Shown here: positions 28,434-36,466 of the stretch, in pieces
Numbering within the stretch: position 1 is the first letter of the stretch
Layout of the letters: each line of letters opens with the position of its first letter
From: Kitasatospora sp040298565
Lineage (GTDB): Bacteria > Actinomycetota > Actinomycetes > Streptomycetales > Streptomycetaceae
Assembly (NCBI RefSeq): GCF_040298565.1
Contig: NZ_JBEPAK010000002.1
Span: 76,943 to 140,942, forward strand
Length of the DNA stretch: 64,000 nucleotides
Direction: 5' to 3'
Program-made: the position numbers and the translations under genes
Notes under the pieces: model-generated
Databases searched by the model: none
Seen by the model: the letters and a program-made list of their open reading frames with translations, nothing else
What the model was told of the DNA's origin: nothing

Positions 28434-28609
28434 CCCCGTCCGCAGGGAGTACGCGGTCGGCGCGCGACCGGGTCGTCGGCGGCCGGGGTTCCGGGGCGGT
28501 TCCGTAAACTGGGCCGAACCAGTCTCGGACGCCGCCCGTTCGACGGGAAGGGAGCCTCGGGAGGACCTTCAGACCACGGTTTGATAACAACCCGAATGCT
28601 CCGGCACCC

Positions 28610-28642
28610 CGTAACACAACCGTGTTCTACGCGCGTTACGGT
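28610..28642 (+). promoter_or_regulatory. bmpA operator/promoter with CTACGCGCGTTA (copy 2)
   Basis: CTACGCGCGTTA at 28627-28638 matches the palindrome at 10 of 12 bases. Its end overlaps a TACGGT -10 hexamer at 28637-28642, a repressor-type placement. It is nested in larger dyads: CGTAAC at 28610-28615 pairs with GTTACG at 28635-28640, and AACAC/GTGTT frame a 4 bp spacer. Confidence 0.65.
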
Positions 28643-28689
28643 GGCGTCCGACCACGCTAAACGGGTGCGTGTGAGAAGGAGATACTCCC

Positions 28690-29745
28690 TTGCGCCGTTC
28701 AATGAAGCTCGCCGCGGTTGTGCTCTCGGGTTCCCTGGGCATGGCCTCGCTCGCCGCTTGCGGCGCAAAGAGCACTGACACCAACGCCTCCTCCGGCTCC
28801 TCCGACGGTCTGAAGGTCGGCATGGCCTACGACATCGGCGGCCGTGGCGACCAGTCCTTCAACGACTCCGCCGCCCGCGGTCTGGACAAGGCCAAGGCCG
28901 ACCTGGGCGTCTCCGTCACCGAGGCCGAGGCCAAGACCGGTGAGGCCGAGGCCGACAAGGAGACCCGCCTCAAGAACCTGATCGACGGTGGCTACAAGAC
29001 CATCGTCGCGGTCGGTTTCGTCTACCAGCAGGCGGTCAACAAGGTCGCCAAGGACAACCCGAACGTCAAGTTCGCGATCATCGACTCGAACGACAAGGAC
29101 CAGCCGGCGAACGTCACCTCGCTGCTCTTCGCCGAGCAGGAGGGTTCGTACCTGGCCGGTGTCGCCGCCGCGAACAAGTCGAAGGCCCACCACATCGGCT
29201 TCATCGGCGGTGTGCAGTCCGAGCTGATCAAGAAGTTCGAGGCCGGTTACAAGGCGGGTGCCAAGTCCGTCGACCCGAACATCCAGATCGAGACGACCTA
29301 CCTCACCACGCCCCCGGACTTCTCCGGCTTCAACTCGCCCGACAAGGGCAAGGAGGCCGCGCAGGGCCAGCTCGACAAGGGCGCGGACATCATCTACTCC
29401 GCCGCCGGCTCCTCCGGCAACGGTGCCATCGAGGCCGTCGCCAACGCGGGCAAGCTCGCCATCGGCGTCGACTCCGACCAGGCCAGCCAGCCGGCCCTGG
29501 CGAAGTTCAAGAACAGCATCATGACCTCGATGGTCAAGAACGTCGACAACGCGGTCTACGCGTACATCGACTCGGTCAAGAAGGGCTCGCCGTTCACCGG
29601 CATCAAGCTCTTCGACCTGAAGGCCGACGGTGTCTCGCTCGCCACCACCGGCGGCAAGATCGACGACATCCAGGACAAGCTGAAGGCCGCCGCCGACGCC
29701 ATCAAGAGCGGCGCCACCACGATCCCGACCGCGCCGGCCCAGTAA
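28690..29745 (+). CDS. bmpA: BMP family nucleoside-binding lipoprotein
   Basis: Substrate-binding lipoprotein of a nucleoside ABC importer. It has 351 residues with a signal peptide and lipobox LAAC (Cys24), then the BMP/Med fold: VGMAYDIGGRGDQSFNDSAARGL, LKNLIDGGYKTIVAVGF, FIGGVQSELIKKFEAGY and IIYSAAGSSGNGAIEA. The TTG at 28690 is chosen because AAGGAG lies 8 nt upstream; ATG 28702 would start inside the signal peptide and have poor spacing. It is the first gene of bmpA-ATPase-two permeases-cdd, controlled by the palindrome just upstream. Confidence 0.92.
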   Translation: MRRSMKLAAVVLSGSLGMASLAACGAKSTDTNASSGSSDGLKVGMAYDIGGRGDQSFNDSAARGLDKAKADLGVSVTEAEAKTGEAEADKETRLKNLIDGGYKTIVAVGFVYQQAVNKVAKDNPNVKFAIIDSNDKDQPANVTSLLFAEQEGSYLAGVAAANKSKAHHIGFIGGVQSELIKKFEAGYKAGAKSVDPNIQIETTYLTTPPDFSGFNSPDKGKEAAQGQLDKGADIIYSAAGSSGNGAIEAVANAGKLAIGVDSDQASQPALAKFKNSIMTSMVKNVDNAVYAYIDSVKKGSPFTGIKLFDLKADGVSLATTGGKIDDIQDKLKAAADAIKSGATTIPTAPAQ

Positions 29746-29796
29746 GGTCCGCGCGTCTCGGACGCGACCAGCGCCTGCCGCCTGCCCGGTGGCGCG

Positions 29797-31647
29797 ATGA
29801 TCGACACAGTTCACGGGAGGGGCCCGGCAGGGTGCGCTCAACGCGTACCCCCGGGCCCCGTCTCGTCCCCCCGTATCCCCCCTTGGCCCTCCGAGCGCAA
29901 CGACGCGCCTCCAGACCACCAGGAGACCGCCATCACCGCATCCGACCCCGTCCCCCTGCGCAAGGACGGCACCCCCAGCGCGGGGACGGCGACACCGGCC
30001 GTCGAACTGCGCGGCATCACCAAGCGCTTCCCCGGTGTCGTGGCCAACCACGACATCAACCTCACCGTCCGCACCGGCACCGTGCACGCCCTGATGGGCG
30101 AGAACGGCGCCGGCAAGTCGACGCTGATGAAGATCCTCTACGGCATGCAGAAGCCGGACGAGGGCACCATCGCGATCAACGGCGAGCAGTGCGAGTTCCA
30201 CACCCCGGGCGACGCCATCGCCCGCGGCATCGGCATGGTGCACCAGCACTTCATGCTGGCCGACAACCTCACGGTGCTGGAGAACGTCGTCCTCGGCGGC
30301 GAGAAGCTCCACGGCATCGGCGCCAAGGCGAAGGCGAAGATCAAGGAGATCTCCGACCAGTACGGGCTGGGCGTGCGCCCGGACGCCCTGGTCGAGGACC
30401 TCGGCGTCGCCGACCGCCAGCGCGTCGAGATCCTCAAGGTGCTGTACCGCGGCGCCAAGATCCTCATCCTCGACGAGCCCACGGCCGTGCTGGTCCCGCA
30501 GGAGGTCGACGCGCTGTTCGACAACCTGCGCGAACTCAAGTCCGAGGGCGTCACCGTCATCTTCATCTCGCACAAGCTGCACGAGGTGCTCGCCGTGGCC
30601 GACGCGATCAGCGTCATCCGGCGCGGCACCACGGTCGGCGACGCCGACCCCAAGGCCGTCACCGCCCGGCAGCTCGCCGAGATGATGGTCGGCGCCGAGC
30701 TGCCCTCCCCGGAGAGCCGCGAGTCGACCGTCACCACGACCGAGATGCTCAAGGTCGAGAACCTGCGGATCGCCAAGACCGACGCCGAGGGCATCGAGCG
30801 CGTCGTCCTGGACGACATCTCGCTGCGCATCCACAAGGGCGAGATCCTCGGCATCGCCGGTGTCGAGGGCAACGGCCAGGCCGAGCTGGTCGAGGCCATC
30901 ATGGGCATGCTGCCGCTGGACGGCGGCAGCGTCACCCTGGACGGCAAGGACCTCTCCGGCACGCTGACCCGCGCCCGCCGCGAGGCCGGCATCGGCTACA
31001 TCCCCGAGGACCGCCACAGGCACGGCCTGCTGCTGGAGGCCCCGCTCTGGGAGAACCGCATCCTCGGCCACGTGACCGAGGCGCCCAACTCCAGCGGTGC
31101 GCTGCTCAAGCCCACCGCCGCGCGCGAGGACACCTGGCGGATCGTCAAGGAGTACGACGTCCGCACCCCCGGCATCGAGGTCACCGCGGCCTCGCTCTCC
31201 GGCGGCAACCAGCAGAAGCTGATCATCGGCCGCGAGATGAGCCACCAGCCCAAGCTGCTGATCGCCGCCCACCCGACCCGCGGTGTGGACGTCGGCGCGC
31301 AGGCGCAGATCTGGGAGCACATCCGGTCCGCGCAGCGCGAGGGCCTGGCCGTCCTGCTGATCTCCGCCGACCTGGACGAGCTGATCGGCCTCTCCGACAC
31401 CATCCGGGTCATCTACCGCGGCCGTCTGGTCGCCGACGCCGACCCGGCCACCGTCACCGCCGAGGACCTCGGCACCGCGATGACCGGTGCCGCCGCCGGC
31501 CACATCGAGTCCGACCCGGAGGCCGTCGAGGAGTTCCACGCGACCCTCGCCGAGGGCACCGGGGCCGAGGACGCCGACGCCGAGGGCACCGACGCCGAGG
31601 GCACCGACCCGTCCGACACCGCCGACGACCCGCAGGCGGGGGAGTAA
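29797..31647 (+). CDS. Nucleoside ABC importer ATPase (two NBDs)
   Basis: A protein with two ABC domains, as usual for carbohydrate/nucleoside importers. NBD1 has GENGAGKST and ILILDEPTA. NBD2 has a degenerate Walker A (GVEGNGQAE), LSGGNQQK and LLIAAHPTRGVD, a variant normal in this family. The start is uncertain: ATG 29797 gives a 45-residue leader that reads like translated untranslated region (VSSPRIPPWPSERNDAPPDH). AGGAG with 6 nt spacing precedes ATC at 29932, where ITASDPVPLRKDG resembles a normal N-terminus (VTASDP). No ATG/GTG/TTG exists between that is plausible. Confidence 0.88.
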   Translation: MIDTVHGRGPAGCAQRVPPGPVSSPRIPPWPSERNDAPPDHQETAITASDPVPLRKDGTPSAGTATPAVELRGITKRFPGVVANHDINLTVRTGTVHALMGENGAGKSTLMKILYGMQKPDEGTIAINGEQCEFHTPGDAIARGIGMVHQHFMLADNLTVLENVVLGGEKLHGIGAKAKAKIKEISDQYGLGVRPDALVEDLGVADRQRVEILKVLYRGAKILILDEPTAVLVPQEVDALFDNLRELKSEGVTVIFISHKLHEVLAVADAISVIRRGTTVGDADPKAVTARQLAEMMVGAELPSPESRESTVTTTEMLKVENLRIAKTDAEGIERVVLDDISLRIHKGEILGIAGVEGNGQAELVEAIMGMLPLDGGSVTLDGKDLSGTLTRARREAGIGYIPEDRHRHGLLLEAPLWENRILGHVTEAPNSSGALLKPTAAREDTWRIVKEYDVRTPGIEVTAASLSGGNQQKLIIGREMSHQPKLLIAAHPTRGVDVGAQAQIWEHIRSAQREGLAVLLISADLDELIGLSDTIRVIYRGRLVADADPATVTAEDLGTAMTGAAAGHIESDPEAVEEFHATLAEGTGAEDADAEGTDAEGTDPSDTADDPQAGE

Positions 31648-31650
31648 CCA

Positions 31651-32805
31651 ATGACCAGTCCCAACCCCGCCGCGAAGCCCAGCCTGGCGCAGCGGATCAG
31701 CGGTGAGCGGATCGTGCTCGCACTGGCCGCGCCGGTGCTCGCGGTCGTGCTGTCCGTCGCGATCTGCTCCGTCCTGCTGGCGACCTCGGGCAAGAACCCG
31801 TTCGACGCGTGGAACGTGATGATCACGTACGCCACCAAGTCGGACGGCCAGGTGCTGATCCTCAATCGGGCCACCACCTACTACCTCGCCGCCGCGGCCG
31901 CCGCGTTCGGGTTCCGGATGAACCTGTTCAACATCGGCGTCGAGGGCCAGTACAAGGTCGCGGCGCTGTTCGCGGCGTACATCGGCGCCCAGGTCGACCT
32001 GCCGGCGATCATCCAGATCCCGCTGCTGCTGGTCACCGCCATGCTGGCCGGCGGCCTCTACGCGAGCATCGCCGGTCTGCTGAAGGTCTACCGCGGTGTC
32101 AGCGAGGTCATCTCGACCATCATGCTGAACGCGATCGCGGTCTCCATCGTCGGTCTGCTGCTCGTCCCCGGCGTCTTCGCGCCGAAGGTGAGCGGCACCA
32201 GCAACTCGATCCAGACCGAGCCGGTCTCCGAGTCCAGCCACTTCTTCACCATCCCCACCGCGGGTGGCGACCTCTGGGGCTTCCTCTTCATCGCCGTCCT
32301 GGTGGGTGTGCTGTTCCAGTTCACCCTGACCCGCACCCGCTTCGGCTTCGACCTGCGGGCCACCGGCCGCTCGGAGTCCGCCGCGACCGCGTCCGGCGTG
32401 AACGTCAAGCGCATGGTCGTCATCTCGATGGTGGTCTCCGGCGCGATCGCCGGTCTGATCGGCCTGCCCGAGCTGCTGCAGAACTCGTACTACTACGGGC
32501 AGAGCTTCCAGCCGGGCCTGGGCTTCCTGGGCATCTCGATCGCCCTGCTCGGTCGCAACAGCCCGATCGGCATGGCCTTCGCGGCGCTGCTGTTCGCGTT
32601 CCTGGACGCCACCGGCTCCCAGCTGCCGCTGAAGGGCGGGTTCCCGTTCGAGATCGTCGCGGTCATGCAGGGCACCATCGTCATCTGCGTCGTCGTCGCG
32701 TACGAGCTCGTGCGCCGCTACGGCCTGAAGCGCCAGCAGCAGAAGGTCGGCGCCCAGCTCGCCGCCCAGCTCGCGGCCACTGAGAAGAAGGAGGTGTCGG
32801 CATGA
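31651..32805 (+). CDS. Nucleoside ABC importer permease, first subunit
   Basis: A 384-residue permease of the branched-chain-amino-acid/nucleoside type (YufP/NupP-like), with 8-10 hydrophobic segments. The family stretches are YYLAAAAAAFGFRMNLFNIGVEGQ (which includes NIGVEGQ) and GFDLRATGRSESAATASGVNVKRM. The GGGGGAG ribosome binding site sits 3-10 nt after the ATPase stop. The second permease overlaps its stop by ATGA. The C-terminus is Gln/Lys rich and cytosolic. Confidence 0.9.
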   Translation: MTSPNPAAKPSLAQRISGERIVLALAAPVLAVVLSVAICSVLLATSGKNPFDAWNVMITYATKSDGQVLILNRATTYYLAAAAAAFGFRMNLFNIGVEGQYKVAALFAAYIGAQVDLPAIIQIPLLLVTAMLAGGLYASIAGLLKVYRGVSEVISTIMLNAIAVSIVGLLLVPGVFAPKVSGTSNSIQTEPVSESSHFFTIPTAGGDLWGFLFIAVLVGVLFQFTLTRTRFGFDLRATGRSESAATASGVNVKRMVVISMVVSGAIAGLIGLPELLQNSYYYGQSFQPGLGFLGISIALLGRNSPIGMAFAALLFAFLDATGSQLPLKGGFPFEIVAVMQGTIVICVVVAYELVRRYGLKRQQQKVGAQLAAQLAATEKKEVSA

Positions 32806-34067
32806 GCACGGCGACTGCCGCTCGTCCGAAGGCGCCGGGCGCGCCCGCGAAGAAGCGCAAGCTGTCCTGGCCGGTCGTCCTGCTCCTGATCGCGGGCGCC
32901 CTGGTGCTGTTCGCCGCCGTGGGCATGGTGACCGGCAACCACTCGCTGACCTCCTCCGGGCAGGTCACCGCGGCGCTCGGCTCCGCCGTGCCGATCGGCA
33001 TGGCCGGTCTGGGCGGTCTCTGGTCCGAGCGGGCCGGTGTGGTCAACATCGGCCTCGAAGGCATGATGGTCGCCGGCACCTTCTGCGGCGCCTGGGCCGG
33101 CTACCTGGTCAACCCGTGGGTCGGCCTGCTGGCCGGCATGCTCGGCGGCGCGCTCGGCGGTCTGCTGCACGCGATCATCACGGTGACCTTCGGCGTCGAC
33201 CACATCGTCTCCGGCGTCGGCATCAACCTGCTGATCCCCGGGATCTGCGCGTACGTCAACCGGATCTACTACAAGGACTACATCTCGGCCGGTGCCGGTG
33301 CGAACCAGTCCCCGCCGGCGGATCCGCTGCCGTACATCACCGTTCCGGGGCTGTCCTCGGGCCTGAAGACCATCGAGAACCACCACTGGTTCCTGATCTC
33401 GGACATCGCCGGCGTGCTCGGCGGTCTGGTCACCAACCTCTCGGTGGTCGTGGTCCTGGCGGCGGTGCTGATCGTGGGCAGCTACTTCCTGCTCTGGCGG
33501 ACGGTGTTCGGCCTGCGGCTGCGCTCCTGCGGTGAGAACCCGACGGCGGCCGAGTCGCTCGGCGTCAACGTCTACAAGTACAAGTACCTGGCGGTCATCG
33601 CCTCCGGCGCCTTCGCGGGCCTCGGCGGTGCGTACCTCTCGCTGGTCGCCGCGCACTTCTACAAGGACGGCCAGACCTTGGGCCGCGGCTTCATCGGCCT
33701 CGCGGCGATGATCTTCGGTAACTGGATGCCCGGCGGTCTCGCCATGGGCGCCGGTCTGTTCGGCTTCACCGACAGCCTCCAGCTGCGCGACCCGGAGTCG
33801 GTCCACGTGCTGATCCTGACGGTCTCGATCGCCATGGCGCTGCTCGCCCTGTGGCAGCTGTACCGCCGCAAGTACACCGCGACGGTGATCTCCTTCGTGG
33901 TGGCCGGCGGTCTGGGTGCCTGGTACGCGCTGACCGACGAGGTCCAGCGTCCGCTGATCGTCGCCACGCCGTACCTGATCACCCTGGTGGTGCTCTCGCT
34001 GGCCTCGCAACGCCTGCGGATGCCCAAGGCGGACGGCCAGATCTACCGCAAGGGCCAGGGCAAGTGA
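32802..34067 (+). CDS. Nucleoside ABC importer permease, second subunit
   Basis: A 421-residue partner of the preceding permease (YufQ/NupQ-like). It shows the same signature in GVVNIGLEGMMVAGTF and SLGVNVYKYKYLAVIASGAFAGLGGAYLSL. The N-terminal 25 residues are basic and cytosolic. The ATGA overlap with the first permease and the GTGA overlap with cdd show a tightly coupled operon: import followed at once by deamination of cytidine. Confidence 0.9.
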   Translation: MSTATAARPKAPGAPAKKRKLSWPVVLLLIAGALVLFAAVGMVTGNHSLTSSGQVTAALGSAVPIGMAGLGGLWSERAGVVNIGLEGMMVAGTFCGAWAGYLVNPWVGLLAGMLGGALGGLLHAIITVTFGVDHIVSGVGINLLIPGICAYVNRIYYKDYISAGAGANQSPPADPLPYITVPGLSSGLKTIENHHWFLISDIAGVLGGLVTNLSVVVVLAAVLIVGSYFLLWRTVFGLRLRSCGENPTAAESLGVNVYKYKYLAVIASGAFAGLGGAYLSLVAAHFYKDGQTLGRGFIGLAAMIFGNWMPGGLAMGAGLFGFTDSLQLRDPESVHVLILTVSIAMALLALWQLYRRKYTATVISFVVAGGLGAWYALTDEVQRPLIVATPYLITLVVLSLASQRLRMPKADGQIYRKGQGK

Positions 34068-34465
34068 CCGCCCCCGCGCCCGACGGGATCGACTGGGAGC
34101 GGCTGCGCGAGGCGGCGCGCGAGGCCATGGGCCACGCGTACGCCCCGTACAGCAGGTTCCCGGTCGGCGCTGCCGCGCTGGTCGACGACGGCCGGGTGGT
34201 CAGCGGCTGCAACGTGGAGAACGCCTCGTACGGGCTCGGCCTGTGCGCCGAGTGCGGGCTGGTGTCCGCGCTGCACGCCTCGGGCGGCGGCCGGCTGGTC
34301 GCCTTCACCTGCGTCGACGGCGCGGGCGAGCTGCTGATGCCGTGCGGGCGCTGCCGGCAGCTGCTGTACGAGCACGGCGGCCCCGATCTGCTGATCGAGC
34401 TGGCCTCGGGCGTGAAGCCGATGAGCGAGGTCCTGCCCGACGCGTTCGGGCCGGAGCGGCTCTAG
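34064..34465 (+). CDS. cdd: Cytidine deaminase
   Basis: Deaminates (deoxy)cytidine to (deoxy)uridine. The 133-residue homotetrameric type has the zinc-binding C61-A-E63 (CAEC) and P-C94-G-R-C97 and the substrate-binding NVENASYGLGLCAECGL. GTG 34064 overlaps the permease stop (GTGA), which identifies the start and couples the gene to the transporter. The product feeds DeoA. Confidence 0.95.
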   Translation: MTAPAPDGIDWERLREAAREAMGHAYAPYSRFPVGAAALVDDGRVVSGCNVENASYGLGLCAECGLVSALHASGGGRLVAFTCVDGAGELLMPCGRCRQLLYEHGGPDLLIELASGVKPMSEVLPDAFGPERL

Positions 34466-34477
34466 CCTCGATTCTTG

Positions 34478-34489
34478 TTACGCGCGTAG
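34478..34489. promoter_or_regulatory. TTACGCGCGTAG operator (copy 3) before deoA
   Basis: Matches the palindrome at 11 of 12 bases. The end overlaps a TAGAGT -10-like hexamer, 90 bp before the deoA start. It lies 12 bp after cdd, so deoA has its own controlled promoter. Confidence 0.65.
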
Positions 34490-34557
34490 AGTGTCGCGAG
34501 TGGGCCGGAATCCGGTCATCTCGCGGCACTCTTCGCTTTTGACGCTTTTCGCTTTTA
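34489..34557 (+). promoter_or_regulatory. Hairpin plus CGCTTTT repeats in the deoA 5' region
   Basis: GAGTGTCGCGAG (34489-34500) pairs with CTCGCGGCACTC (34520-34531) at 11 of 12 positions with one G-U. The 19 nt loop holds a second small dyad, CCGGAATCCGG. Directly after the stem come three CGCTTTT units, the richest T tract in the neighbourhood. This resembles a terminator or attenuator placed between operator and gene. Confidence 0.5.
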
Positions 34558-34578
34558 GAAACCCCACTGGGAGCACGC

Positions 34579-35856
34579 ATGGACGCCATCTCCGTCATCA
34601 GGACCAAGCGCGACCGCGGAGAGCTGAGCGACGCTCAGATCGACTGGGTCATCGACGCCTACACCCGCGGCGAGGTCGCCGACGAGCAGATGTCCGCGCT
34701 GGCCATGGCGATCCTGCTGAACGGCATGAAGCCGCGGGAGATCAGCCGCTGGACCGAGGCGATGATCCGCTCGGGCGTCCGGATGGACTTCTCCTCGCTG
34801 CCGCTGCCCACCAGCGACAAGCACTCCACCGGCGGCGTCGGCGACAAGATCACGCTCCCGCTCGCCCCGCTGGTCGCCGCCTGCGGTGCGGCCGTCCCGC
34901 AGCTGTCCGGCCGCGGCCTCGGCCACACCGGCGGCACCCTGGACAAGCTGGAGTCCATCCCGGGCTGGCGGGCCCTGCTCTCCAACGACGAGATGATGGA
35001 CGTGCTGCGCGACGCGGGCGCCGTCATCTGCGCGGCCGGCGACGGCCTCGCGCCCGCGGACAAGAAGCTCTACGCGCTGCGCGACGTCACCGGCACCGTC
35101 GAGGCGATCCCGCTGATCGCCTCCTCGATCATGTCCAAGAAGATCGCCGAGGGCACCGGCGCACTCGTCCTGGACGTCAAGGTCGGCTCGGGCGCCTTCA
35201 TGAAGAACCTGGACGACGCCCGCGAGCTCGCCCGCACCATGGTCGGCCTCGGCACCACCGCCGGCGTCAACACCGTCGCCCTGCTGACCGACATGTCCAC
35301 CCCGCTCGGCCTCACCGCGGGCAACGCGCTGGAGGTCCGGGAGTCCGTCGAGGTGCTCGCGGGCGGTGGCCCGGCGGACGTCGTCGAGCTGACCCTCGCG
35401 CTCGCCCGCGAGATGCTCGCCGCGGCCGGCGTGCACGGCAAGGACCCGGCCGACGCCCTGCGGGACGGCTCCGCGATGGACCACTGGCGCCGCATGATCA
35501 CCGCCCAGGGCGGCGACGTCGACGCACCGCTCCCGGTCGCCCGCGAGCAGCACGTCATCCCGGCCCCCGCCTCCGGCGTCCTCACCGAGCTGGACGCCTA
35601 CGCCGTCGGTGTCTGCGCCTGGCGCCTGGGCGCCGGTCGCGCCCGCAAGGAGGACCCGGTGCAGGCCGGCGCCGGCGTCGAGATGCACGCCAAGCCGGGC
35701 GACACCGTGGTGGCCGGCCAGCCGCTGCTGACCCTCCACACGGACACCCCGGAGCGCTACGACTACGCCATCGAGGCGCTCAAGGACGGCATCCGGGTCT
35801 CCCCGGCTGGCACGGAGTTCACCCCGAACCCGATCGTGCTGGACCGCATCGCCTGA
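34579..35856 (+). CDS. deoA: Thymidine phosphorylase
   Basis: Reversibly cleaves (deoxy)uridine or thymidine to base and pentose-1-phosphate. The 425-residue protein has the family motif SGRGLGHTGGTLDKLESIPG, the phosphate-binding KHSTGGVGDK, SSIMSKKIAEG and VKVGSGAFMK. ATG 34579 is preceded by GGGAG at 5 nt. It is convergent with the Uma2 gene; the long hairpin at 35866-35907 probably ends both. Confidence 0.95.
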   Translation: MDAISVIRTKRDRGELSDAQIDWVIDAYTRGEVADEQMSALAMAILLNGMKPREISRWTEAMIRSGVRMDFSSLPLPTSDKHSTGGVGDKITLPLAPLVAACGAAVPQLSGRGLGHTGGTLDKLESIPGWRALLSNDEMMDVLRDAGAVICAAGDGLAPADKKLYALRDVTGTVEAIPLIASSIMSKKIAEGTGALVLDVKVGSGAFMKNLDDARELARTMVGLGTTAGVNTVALLTDMSTPLGLTAGNALEVRESVEVLAGGGPADVVELTLALAREMLAAAGVHGKDPADALRDGSAMDHWRRMITAQGGDVDAPLPVAREQHVIPAPASGVLTELDAYAVGVCAWRLGAGRARKEDPVQAGAGVEMHAKPGDTVVAGQPLLTLHTDTPERYDYAIEALKDGIRVSPAGTEFTPNPIVLDRIA

Positions 35857-35865
35857 GTGCCCCGA

Positions 35866-35907
35866 GGTCTGCTCGCGTACGCCGGGTCAGGCGTACGTGA
35901 GCAGACC
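35866..35907. terminator. Bidirectional terminator overlapping the end of the Uma2 gene
   Basis: An 18 bp stem with a single mismatch (35866-35883 with 35890-35907) and a 6 nt loop. It includes the stop codon and the last codons of the minus-strand gene. Confidence 0.75.
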
Positions 35908-36441
35908 GCTGGTGTCGATGGTCCAGGGGCCGACGGCGATCCTGTCGCCGAAGACGAACTTCTCCCGGGACTCGTAGCCCGGTTCGGAATGCACGACGCC
36001 GGTGCCGGTGCGGGGATCGACGATCAGGTAGAACGGGATGCCCATGGCCGAGTAGTCGCGGACCTTGTTGCGGTAGTCGTTCTCGGGATTGGAGGCGGAC
36101 ACGACCTCCACCACGAGCACCACCTCGTGCGGGAGAACGGCTCGCTGCTCGCCCTCCAGGGTCGCCTCGGGGAAGACCATCAGATCCGGGTTGCGCAGCT
36201 GACCGAGTCCGGCGTCCTGCAGGTCCGCGCCGTGGTAGGCGATGTGACCCGGGTGAGTGGACGGCAGCTGGGCGTTGAGCTGTCGGGCGATGCGCAGGAC
36301 GGCGAGCTCGTGGCGCTTCACCGGCGACATCATCATGACGATCTGACCGTCGGCGATCTCGATCTTCCCTATCCCCGGCACCCTCGGCAGCTGATCCGCG
36401 ATCTCGAGCAGCCTGGTGTACACAGCAGGATCGATGCTCAT
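35887..36441 (-). CDS. Uma2 family (DUF820) putative nuclease
   Basis: A 184-residue protein of the Uma2 family, a PD-(D/E)XK-type fold often expanded in cyanobacteria and actinobacteria. Visible features are RNPDLMVF (the acidic residue of the core), VVLVVEVVSASNPENDYRNK (the E-x-V pair with a following Lys) and YSAMGIPFYLIVDPRTG. The biological role is unknown; some members are mobile-element-associated. ATG 36441 gives a clean start (MSIDPAVYTRL). It is an odd neighbour for the nucleoside genes and may be acquired. Confidence 0.8.
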   Translation of the reverse strand: MSIDPAVYTRLLEIADQLPRVPGIGKIEIADGQIVMMMSPVKRHELAVLRIARQLNAQLPSTHPGHIAYHGADLQDAGLGQLRNPDLMVFPEATLEGEQRAVLPHEVVLVVEVVSASNPENDYRNKVRDYSAMGIPFYLIVDPRTGTGVVHSEPGYESREKFVFGDRIAVGPWTIDTSGLLTYA

Positions 36442-36466
36442 ATCCGGAGTGTATCGGCGTCCGTTG

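Noticed and set aside
28699..32241. An 1180-codon minus-strand frame opposite bmpA and the ABC genes
   Set aside because: Shadow of the plus-strand operon; repeated Asp/Val/Gly/Leu without family features.
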